A stretch of 21,888 nt of DNA, from contig DASPJL010000122.1 of assembly GCA_035628645.1 (NCBI GenBank), forward strand, positions 1 to 21,888, given 5' to 3'. The notes under the pieces were generated by a model, which saw nothing but the letters and a program-made list of their open reading frames with translations, had not been told where the DNA came from and did not search any database. The stretch comes from DASPJL01 sp035628645 (GTDB taxonomy: Bacteria > Bacteroidota > Bacteroidia > Cytophagales > Cyclobacteriaceae). Shown one piece after another: positions 16,199-21,888 of this stretch. The translations under genes and the position numbers were made by a program. How positions within the stretch are numbered: position 1 is the first letter of the stretch; every line of letters starts with the position of its first letter.

Positions 16199-17095
16199 TC
16201 ATTTTCTTTTAAAGAAATTCACGTCACAATCATGTTGAGGAATACACTCGCTTACAGTTATAAAATCTTTTCCCTTTAAAGTCCAGCAGATGGCTTCTCC
16301 TTGTGGTTCTGCTGTATAGGCTAGTTCATTGGAAGGCTTATTGAGTACAGAAGGAATGGGTTCTTTGTTTGTCCTTTTCCAGTAATAAATCTTATTATAA
16401 GTTTTAATTAATATTTCTAAGCCGTCTTCGGATATGTCTCCTCCGGTAGCTCCTGAAAAAGCAAGCGTCGCGCTTTTCTCCAGGGTTATTGTATCTCCCC
16501 AATTTATATTGGAAAGATGATACAAATCAACTGCTTGTTCCCATTTGGAAATTATGAAAATATCACCTGTAAGTGGATCGGCGAGCAAAGTCTCAGCATC
16601 CTTTTTGCCATCGGCATATTTGAAGGTTATTTTTTCAACATTCGAGATGACTAAGTTTTCCAAGTTTTCCGAAATACCCGGTTCTTCAAATTTGTATATA
16701 TACTTATAATCAAATTGCTTAAAATTATCTCCTATGTCTGCAAGGTATACAAAGCTTTTGCCTGAAGCAGGATCTTTATAAGTCGCGATGTCTTCCCAAT
16801 CTCGGTTTTCTATTTTAGCTAAAGTTATGGTTGCGTGAATATAACCGGTGGAATCAATCAAAAAAACTCTGGGTTTATCTCCGCTGTCGTTGTGGACCCA
16901 GTATTTTCCTTGGTTTTTATAACTGGGTGCTATCCCTGAAATTTCCGAAATGTCAGAATTTAAAAGTGTGCCTGTTACTGTTTGTTCAAAATCAGGAGCA
17001 GAAAAGTCTTCAATTGAGGAGTCATCAGACTTACAAGAAATGAAAAAAATGTAAGAAAGCATGAAAAAGCAGCAGTGTCTCCAACTTGAATACAT
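16199..17095 (-). CDS. Predicted lipoprotein of unknown function
   Basis: 298 residues with a lipoprotein signal: a basic start (SSWRH), a hydrophobic core and FFISC with the lipidated cysteine at position 21, followed by KSDDSS. No known enzyme motif is seen. The mature part opens with ISEISGIAPSYKNQGKYWVHNDSGDKPRVFLI, given here only in outline, then DWEDIATYKDP, VYLADIGDNF, DAETLLADPLTGDIFIISKW and TGGDISEDGLEILIKTYN. This series of short strand-rich units reads like a WD40/YVTN-type beta-propeller, and I have seen similar ISGIA/VWVHNDSGD proteins annotated only as hypothetical. It should sit at the outer membrane. It starts 50 bp after the receptor-phosphatase gene and may be cotranscribed. 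The asparagine/aspartate-rich loops might bind Ca2+, which is a guess. Confidence 0.75.
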   Translation of the reverse strand: MYSSWRHCCFFMLSYIFFISCKSDDSSIEDFSAPDFEQTVTGTLLNSDISEISGIAPSYKNQGKYWVHNDSGDKPRVFLIDSTGYIHATITLAKIENRDWEDIATYKDPASGKSFVYLADIGDNFKQFDYKYIYKFEEPGISENLENLVISNVEKITFKYADGKKDAETLLADPLTGDIFIISKWEQAVDLYHLSNINWGDTITLEKSATLAFSGATGGDISEDGLEILIKTYNKIYYWKRTNKEPIPSVLNKPSNELAYTAEPQGEAICWTLKGKDFITVSECIPQHDCDVNFFKRK

Positions 17096-17145
17096 TTTTG
17101 CAAAGTAAATAATTTGAAACAGTTTAAGGAAGCGTTTAACAGTCT

Positions 17146-20100
17146 CTAAACTTTGAAACCGATCACCATTATATCATCCAATTGTTCTACATTCATTTTC
17201 CATTTTTCAAAATTCTCATCCAATGCTTTTAACTGTTGATTCAGGTTTTTATCGCCGTTTTTTACCAACAACTCCCTGAATCTGGGATACATAAACTTTT
17301 CATCTCCCGATTCTCCGCCAATCTGATCCACATAACCATCGGAAAACAAGTAAATGGTATCCCCTTCCTGAAGGTCCACATGGTGATTTGTATACTTTTT
17401 AATCTTTCCCCTTACTGAAAATCCGATTGGAAAGCGGTCTGCTTTGATTTCTATAAGTTCTTTATTTCTCAAAAGGTATAAAGGAATATTCGCCCCGGCG
17501 TATTGGATGGAGTTTTGATTTTTATCAATGATGCACAAAGCTATATCCATACCGTCGCGGATCTTGGAGTCTTCATTTTTTTGATGCAGTTCTTTAATTA
17601 ATCCGGTATTAAGCTTATCAAGAACTTCGGATGCAATTAAATCGGTTTCGCCATAAATTGTCTGATTCAAAAGATTGTGCGCCAAAAGCGACATAAAAGC
17701 TCCACTTACTCCATGCCCGGTACAATCTACCACAGCAATAACTATCTTTCCATCAATAATATCAAACCAGTAAAAATCGCCACTTACTACATCTTTAGGT
17801 TTGTTTAAAACAAAAGATTCGGGAAGGTGCTTTTTTATATAATTCTCTGACGGGAGAATGGACATTTGAATTTCCTGTGCCGCTAAAATGCTGTCCTTGG
17901 TTTCATTATAAATATCCTGAATGTATTCCCTTTGCGACTCGATCTCTTCTTTTTGGGTTACCAGTTCATTATTGGCTTCTTCTAGTTCCAGTGTTCGGAT
18001 TTTTACTTGCTGTTCAAGCTCCTGTTTTTGTTTGCGGATAGCATTGACTCTTAAATTGAATATAACAACTGAAAGCGACGCAATAGAGAATCCTAATATT
18101 AACTTAAACCACAAAGTTTTCCAGAAGGGGGGCTCAATGTTAATTTTTAATGCAATTTCATTTTTACTCCAGTTTCCTCCATTATTTAATCCTCTGACCC
18201 TAAAGGTATAACTGCCGGGGTCAAGATTTGTGTAAGTAGCAGTGCGGGTAGCGCCTACTTCATGCCATTCTTTGTCAAACCCTTCCAACTTGTACGAATA
18301 TTGTTTTTTCTCCGGGACTGTGTAGTTAAGGGAAGCAAACTGCAATGAAAATACAGATTGGTCATAGGAGAGTGTAATTTCTTTGGTTTTCGTAATAGAG
18401 CCAGGCAAAGAAAAATCACCGTTTGAAGTGGCCACCGGAACGGGTTTATTGAAAATGTAAAAGCCAGTAAGCACTAGTGGAGGATCAAAACTATCTGAAA
18501 CTACACTATCCGGATGAAATTCGTTAAAACCATTTTTTCCTCCAAAATACAATATACCAGAACTGCTTTTGCAAAAGGCATGTCTTTTAAACTCATTTGA
18601 TTGTAATCCATCAGCCGAAGAGAAGTTTTTGAAGGTCTTTGAAGACGGATTAAATTTAGACAAGCCATGGTTTGTGCTAATCCATAAATTACCTTTTTCA
18701 TCGTCCAAAATCCCATAAATCACATCATTTGGAAGCCCGTCCCTTGAATGGTAACTTATTATTTTATCTGTTTTGGTGTTTAGATAGTCCAAACCTTCGT
18801 CCGTACCGATCCATAGATTGCCGAGGGTATCCTCCAAAATAGCTCCTGCCGTATTATGGCTCAAGCTGTGTTTTTCTTTGGAATGGGTATAGCGTTTAAA
18901 TTTCTGCGTTTTTTTGTCAAACTTGTTAAGACCGCCCCCATCTGTAGAGATCCACAAATAACCTTTGCTATCTTCAAAAATGTTAAAAATGTTGTTATAG
19001 CTGACTGTTGTGGGGTCGTTTAGATCTGAGGTAAAATGTATAAAACTGTTATTTTTTTTGTCAAACAGCTCAAGTCCTTTTCCGTAGGTTCCTATCCACA
19101 CATTTTTTTCTTTATCAGTAAACACTTTCCAGATATTATTTGAACCCAGCGAATTTGGGTCTTTTGGATTGTTCTTGAAATGTTTATAGGTTTTTTTCTC
19201 CGGATTGAAAACAGTAACTCCATCTCCCCAGGTACCCAGCCAAATATTGCCTTCACCATCTTCTGTAATACTTATCACATAATTGCCGCATATTGAATTC
19301 GGGTTTCCTTCCTCATGTTTAAAATGGGTAAATTCTCCTTTTTTTCTGTCCATTAGATTCAAACCACCGCCATCTGTACTTACCCACAGGTTATTTTTTG
19401 AGTCCTCGTAAATACACAAAACCAAATTGTGACTAAGGCTCCTTGGGGAAGAATTATGTCTATAGTGTTTGAATTTAACGTCCTTGCTTACAAAATTTAA
19501 CCCGTCATTAAAGGTTCCAACCCACATATTCCCTTTTTTATCCTTATATATGGTGTAAATAGAATTATTACTTAGGCTGCCCTCATCTAATTCGTCCTGG
19601 AGATAATTATTAAATTCTTTTGTTAAGGGATTAAATATGCTAAGTCCGCCGTTTTCCAATCCAACCCACAGGTAGCCCTCATCATCTTCTGCCATATGAA
19701 TCACCTGATTATTCGGAAGAGTGTTGGAGTTTTTAGGATCATTTTTAAAATGGGTAAATTTTCCTTTTGGATAGTCGAATAACTCTAGGCCTCCGCCATA
19801 AGATCCAATCCAGAGATTTTTATGACTGTCTTCAAATACTACTCTTATATGATTATTACTTAAAGAATTAGGGTCGGAGGGATTGTTTTTAAATCTTTTG
19901 AATGTCTTTTTTTCTCTGTCAAATAAGTTCAAGCCATTTTCTGTAGCAATCCATAGATTATGATTGCTGTCTTCGAAAATATCCCTGATCTTATTGTTGC
20001 TTATACTGGTACTATCATTGGGGTCATTAATGTAATGGGTGAATTTATTTGTTTTTCGATCAAAGAGATTCAGTCCTCCTACATCTGTTCCCAACCAAAG

Positions 20101-20529
20101 ATTGCCTTTATGGTCCTCTAAAACCGAATGAACAAAATCATCTGAAAGGGAATTTGGATTATTTTCATCGTGCCGGTATTGGGTAAAAGATTCTTTTTCC
20201 TTGTCAAATTTATTAATACCACCTCCCCAAGTGGTTACCCAGAGATACCCTTCTTTATCTTCTATAATTCGCTTTGTATTATTTATGCTTAGACTATGAG
20301 GATCATTGGGATTGTTTTTGTAAATGGTAAAATTATAGCCGTCGTATTTGTTCAAACCATCCCTGGTGGCAAACCACATAAAGCCCTCACTGTCTTGCAG
20401 GATGCGGATTACATTGCTATGTGATAATCCCTGGTCTGTTCCTATATGTTTAAACTTCAGATTATGTTTTTGTGAATAAACAGAAGTATGAATGAATAAA
20501 CCTATAAGAAAAAAGATATAGCATTTCAT
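17146..20529 (-). CDS. Membrane receptor: 14-unit propeller, Y_Y_Y domain, coiled coil, SpoIIE/PP2C phosphatase
   Basis: 1127 residues. A signal peptide (cut near residue 19, VYS/QK) exports the N-terminus. Residues ~25-680 hold 14 two-component-regulator propeller units, each ending like W-I-G-T-x-G-G-G-L-N-x-F, i.e. probably two seven-bladed propellers. The Y_Y_Y domain is at 744-804 (YSYKLEGFDKEW, YTFRVRGLNNGG), the single membrane helix at ~805-824, and a glutamate/glutamine-rich coiled coil at ~830-885. The C-terminal SpoIIE-type PP2C phosphatase (905-1127) has its metal-site acids: D918 (VSGDFYW), D935 (VDCTGHG), D992 (RDGMD), D1064 (FSDG) and D1118/D1119. The usual histidine kinase is replaced by this phosphatase, which in known systems dephosphorylates an anti-anti-sigma factor. 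No such partner lies nearby. Confidence 0.93.
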   Translation of the reverse strand: MKCYIFFLIGLFIHTSVYSQKHNLKFKHIGTDQGLSHSNVIRILQDSEGFMWFATRDGLNKYDGYNFTIYKNNPNDPHSLSINNTKRIIEDKEGYLWVTTWGGGINKFDKEKESFTQYRHDENNPNSLSDDFVHSVLEDHKGNLWLGTDVGGLNLFDRKTNKFTHYINDPNDSTSISNNKIRDIFEDSNHNLWIATENGLNLFDREKKTFKRFKNNPSDPNSLSNNHIRVVFEDSHKNLWIGSYGGGLELFDYPKGKFTHFKNDPKNSNTLPNNQVIHMAEDDEGYLWVGLENGGLSIFNPLTKEFNNYLQDELDEGSLSNNSIYTIYKDKKGNMWVGTFNDGLNFVSKDVKFKHYRHNSSPRSLSHNLVLCIYEDSKNNLWVSTDGGGLNLMDRKKGEFTHFKHEEGNPNSICGNYVISITEDGEGNIWLGTWGDGVTVFNPEKKTYKHFKNNPKDPNSLGSNNIWKVFTDKEKNVWIGTYGKGLELFDKKNNSFIHFTSDLNDPTTVSYNNIFNIFEDSKGYLWISTDGGGLNKFDKKTQKFKRYTHSKEKHSLSHNTAGAILEDTLGNLWIGTDEGLDYLNTKTDKIISYHSRDGLPNDVIYGILDDEKGNLWISTNHGLSKFNPSSKTFKNFSSADGLQSNEFKRHAFCKSSSGILYFGGKNGFNEFHPDSVVSDSFDPPLVLTGFYIFNKPVPVATSNGDFSLPGSITKTKEITLSYDQSVFSLQFASLNYTVPEKKQYSYKLEGFDKEWHEVGATRTATYTNLDPGSYTFRVRGLNNGGNWSKNEIALKINIEPPFWKTLWFKLILGFSIASLSVVIFNLRVNAIRKQKQELEQQVKIRTLELEEANNELVTQKEEIESQREYIQDIYNETKDSILAAQEIQMSILPSENYIKKHLPESFVLNKPKDVVSGDFYWFDIIDGKIVIAVVDCTGHGVSGAFMSLLAHNLLNQTIYGETDLIASEVLDKLNTGLIKELHQKNEDSKIRDGMDIALCIIDKNQNSIQYAGANIPLYLLRNKELIEIKADRFPIGFSVRGKIKKYTNHHVDLQEGDTIYLFSDGYVDQIGGESGDEKFMYPRFRELLVKNGDKNLNQQLKALDENFEKWKMNVEQLDDIMVIGFKV

Positions 20530-20569
20530 TTTGATCGGTAAAAAGTATTGGAAAGCATGATAACTGTTT

Positions 20570-20577
20570 CAAAACTA
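20570..20577 (-). promoter_or_regulatory. Putative -7 box for the receptor-phosphatase gene
   Basis: CAAAACTA on the + strand reads TAGTTTTG on the - strand, an exact TAnnTTTG match. It ends 41 bases before the receptor ATG, giving a transcript start near 20563 and a leader of about 34 nt. No TTG-like -33 element stands 19-21 bp further upstream; the nearest TTTG is about 42 bp away. Confidence 0.4.
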
Positions 20578-20846
20578 TATAATTGTAAAAGAATCTAAAA
20601 TAGATTAAATAAAAGAATCAAAATGGTAAAAAAGTATACCTCTTGTACCATAAGTTGTGAAATATCATATAGTTATAATATTTGTAAGTGTGATGAAGCA
20701 TAATGAAATCAAGTTAAAAAAATAAAAAGACATTTCCTTTCTTTATTATTAAAAAGTAAGACGAAGAATAGCCTTGTAACTTACGTGGATTGTATCCCTG
20801 ATGAAAAAATTAACCACAGGGTTCAGGGAGATTTTTTTAAGAGGGT

Positions 20847-20875
20847 TACGGAGGATTTGTACTGTTACCTCCGTA
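20847..20875. repeat. 8-bp GC-rich hairpin downstream of the small disordered protein
   Basis: TACGGAGG (20847-20854) and CCTCCGTA (20868-20875) are perfect complements around a 13-base loop. It lies 34 bases beyond the stop of the - strand gene at 20909. No T-run follows it on either strand in the correct direction, so it is not a standard intrinsic terminator. It could stabilise the 3' end or act as a protein site. Confidence 0.4.
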
Positions 20876-20908
20876 TGTATTCTCCATTTCCACTGAGGTT
20901 AAAACAAC

Positions 20909-21238
20909 CTAAGCCCTGTCTGAACCCGATCCTCTTCCTTCTCCTATGTCTCCTCCTCCATCAACATCTTCGGCTTTCTTGTCAAACCTTTTCTTTTCTT
21001 CTAATGAAAGATTACTTTCCTGAACAGAAAACATACCCTTTTTGCTTATACTGGAGTCCATGTGGCTGGAGGAAACTTCGCTTTCGGGGATAGGATCGGT
21101 TCCTTGTTTTTCAGCCCTTTTGTCCTTTGTTTCAAATTTTTCGACTTCTTCATTTGAAATGGACTGTTTGGAGATATAACCTTCATTATTTAATCCGTTT
21201 TTAACAGGGTCCCCGCTTTTATTTTTATCATTTTCCAT
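20909..21238 (-). CDS. Small acidic/basic disordered protein, unknown function
   Basis: 109 residues, almost entirely polar (K, E, D, S, N) with hardly any hydrophobic core and no signal peptide or membrane helix. It opens MENDKNKSGDPVKNG, has short charged helical stretches (ISNEEVEKFETKDKRAE and LSLEEKKRFDKKAED), and ends in a glycine-aspartate tail (DVDGGGDIGEGRGSGSD). I recognise no family. The composition is that of an intrinsically disordered cytoplasmic protein, and Bacteroidota carry many such small proteins of unknown role. The ATG start is the first in frame. The gene stands 86 bp after the cupin remnant on the same strand. The opposite-strand frame is much less protein-like, which favours this one. 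Confidence 0.55.
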   Translation of the reverse strand: MENDKNKSGDPVKNGLNNEGYISKQSISNEEVEKFETKDKRAEKQGTDPIPESEVSSSHMDSSISKKGMFSVQESNLSLEEKKRFDKKAEDVDGGGDIGEGRGSGSDRA

Positions 21239-21324
21239 AGTCTGAAAATTGAGTTTATAAACATTTACTCTTTTCTTATACGCTTAAACATTGTAAGAGA
21301 TCGGAATGACTACGGGAATAAAAG

Positions 21325-21490
21325 TTAAGCTTCTTCCCCTCCCACAGGTCCATAGAAAAATACCCAGGTGCTGAAGTCCTCGGAAAAATTTTCAAATCGA
21401 TGCTCAATGCCTGCCGGTACAAACAGGAAATCGCCATATTTAAAGTTTACCCTTTCTCCATTACAATAGAAAAGGCCGGAACCGGAAATT
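21325..21490 (-). pseudogene. 3' remnant of a cupin-domain protein gene, truncated by an insertion sequence
   Basis: Reading the - strand from about 21490 gives ISGSGLFYCNGERVNFKYGD, then FLFVPAGIEHRFENFSEDF, STWVFFYGPVGGEEA and a TAA at 21325-21327. The GDFLFVPAGIEHRFEN part is cupin motif 2 (G-D-x(4)-P-x-G-x(2)-H-x(3)-N). Motif 1 and the whole N-terminal part are missing: the frame runs into the end of the IS982-like element and reaches a TAA within about 12 codons. About 55 residues are left, roughly half of a small single-domain cupin. It has no start of its own and is presumably dead, unless it is translated by read-through. Confidence 0.8.
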
Positions 21491-21888
21491 ATTAACCTGA
21501 GTTCGATTAAAAAAGGGCGATTTGATTAGTGGATTGAGTCTCATATTTAATAGCAGGCTTTTTTGGGAAGAAGGAGTAGGCGATTAGTCCTGAAAGTAGG
21601 TTTGTAATGAAGTTATTAAAACAACGGTGTCTGGAATGCTCTATTTGACACATATTCTTAAGCTCGTCATTAACAGTCTCAATAACAGATCTTTTCCTGA
21701 GCATTATTTTATCCTTCATTTCCATAAGTACGTTTTTCATGTTGTTTCTTATACTAGTGATCAAATGAAGACCGTTAATAAAGAGAATATTTGTTAATTG
21801 CTGAGATATATAGCCTTTATCCCCATAAAGCTTTCCTTTTAGAGATTTAATAAAGTTTTCGTTTTTTAACGGCTCTCTGTCGTCAACA
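21491..21888 (-). mobile_element. IS982-family insertion sequence, partial (3' end of the element)
   Basis: The right-hand part of the window holds the 3' end of a transposase gene. Only about 10-16 bases lie between its stop and the resumption of cupin coding sequence, so the element's terminal inverted repeat should lie around 21488-21510 (AACCTGAGTTCGATT or part of it). The exact boundary and the target duplication cannot be set because the other end is outside the window. Confidence 0.7.
21507..21888 (-). CDS. IS982-family transposase, C-terminal part
   Basis: 126 residues of open frame run in from the window edge (first complete codon at 21887) with no start. The order of motifs is that of IS982 transposases: VDDREPL, KLYGDKGYIS, LFINGLHLITSIRNNMKN, DKIMLRKRSVIETVNDELKN and QIEHSRHRCFNNFITNLLSG, ending LIAYSFFPKKP. 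The acidic residues in YGDKGY and VIETVNDE are in the positions expected for the end of the DDE catalytic core. A shorter reading from an internal TTG gives 85 residues but is only part of the gene. No stop or frameshift is seen in this part, so the copy may be active. Confidence 0.9.
   Translation of the reverse strand, partial: VDDREPLKNENFIKSLKGKLYGDKGYISQQLTNILFINGLHLITSIRNNMKNVLMEMKDKIMLRKRSVIETVNDELKNMCQIEHSRHRCFNNFITNLLSGLIAYSFFPKKPAIKYETQSTNQIALF

Larger units (their letters stand above)
20530..20908. other. 379-bp non-coding region upstream of the receptor gene
   Basis: This AT-rich stretch lies between the receptor start and the stop of the small disordered protein; both genes read on the - strand. 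I see the -7 box at 20570-20577 and a GC-rich hairpin at 20847-20875. A loose inverted pair, TCCCTGA (20795-20801) and TCAGGGA (20823-20829), also lies here. A + strand reading from a GTG at 20785 crosses into the antisense of the next gene and shows no recognisable protein. Confidence 0.5.

Noticed and set aside
17100..17107. TTACTTTG on the - strand just before the lipoprotein gene, near a -7 consensus
   Set aside because: It has TT instead of TA at the critical positions and lies only 5 bases from the ATG, too close for a normal leader.
17146..20529. Repeated units within the receptor gene considered as a DNA repeat array or CRISPR-like structure
   Set aside because: The units of about 140-160 bp are in frame and encode propeller blades. 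The DNA has diverged while the W-x-G-T and G-L-x-x-F pattern is kept.
20795..20829. TCCCTGA/TCAGGGA inverted pair as a regulatory hairpin
   Set aside because: Seven-base arms with a 21-base loop are weak and expected by chance in 379 bp; mentioned only in the description of the region.
20785..21093. 102-residue + strand frame starting at a GTG
   Set aside because: It is antisense to the disordered protein for most of its length, has a low-complexity leucine-rich end and shows no family pattern.
1..21888. CRISPR arrays, tRNA or rRNA genes, riboswitches, toxin-antitoxin pairs and prophage genes
   Set aside because: Looked for in all intergenic stretches; nothing with the needed repeats, cloverleaf or conserved core was seen.

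Overview
The window looks like chromosomal DNA of a Bacteroidota bacterium, probably of the Cytophagales type. The DNA is AT-rich, starts mostly lack a Shine-Dalgarno sequence, and TAnnTTTG-type -7 boxes occur upstream of three genes. Gene content also fits: a two-component-type propeller/Y_Y_Y receptor, FemAB/GNAT-like proteins, DUF2304, a Kef-type antiporter with C-terminal RCK_C domains, and an IS982-like insertion sequence. This placement is inference from gene content, not from a marker gene.

Layout. (1) 94-2985 (+): complete gcvP, the P-protein of the glycine cleavage system, ending at a strong inverted-repeat terminator shared with the converging gene. (2) 3047-8281 (-): a tight five-gene surface-glycan operon. 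In transcription order it holds a GT-C-like membrane protein, a second tandem copy of the same gene, a DPM1-like GT2 enzyme, a small DUF2304 membrane protein and a GT2 glycosyltransferase. The second GT-C copy carries a one-base frameshift near 6536. Restoring one base gives a 533-residue protein that matches its 534-residue neighbour from end to end. (3) 8301-10249 (+): two tandem FemAB/GNAT-like genes, themselves paralogues, starting only 19 bp from the divergent glycan operon. (4) 10445-11407 (-): a third, more distant FemAB-like gene. (5) 11550-13088 (+): an EamA-type transporter followed by a YigZ/IMPACT protein. Its 3' end overlaps by 42 bp the converging DEDDy 3'-5' exonuclease gene (13047-13643, -). 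(6) 13761-16007 (-): a cation:proton antiporter. (7) 16199-20529 (-): a lipoprotein, and upstream of it a 1127-residue receptor made of a 14-unit double propeller, Y_Y_Y domain, one membrane span, coiled coil and SpoIIE/PP2C phosphatase. (8) 20909-21888 (-): a small disordered protein, then the 3' remnant of a cupin gene cut off by an IS982-family element that runs out of the window.

How the parts fit. In known systems, a DPM1/ArnC-type GT2 loads a sugar onto a polyprenyl phosphate and a GT-C enzyme uses that lipid-linked sugar outside the membrane. The glycan operon has both halves plus a cytoplasmic GT2. The back-to-back FemAB-like pair could add aminoacyl or acyl groups to the same or a related product. 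This functional link is inference from position. Two intergenic regions (about 11419-11530 and 16107-16188) are built from short degenerate words repeated in tandem and code for nothing obvious. The items most worth a second look are the mirrored pair-versus-pair locus at 5004-10249 with its single-base frameshift, the propeller-phosphatase receptor, and the IS-truncated cupin gene. No tRNA, rRNA, CRISPR array or riboswitch was recognised.
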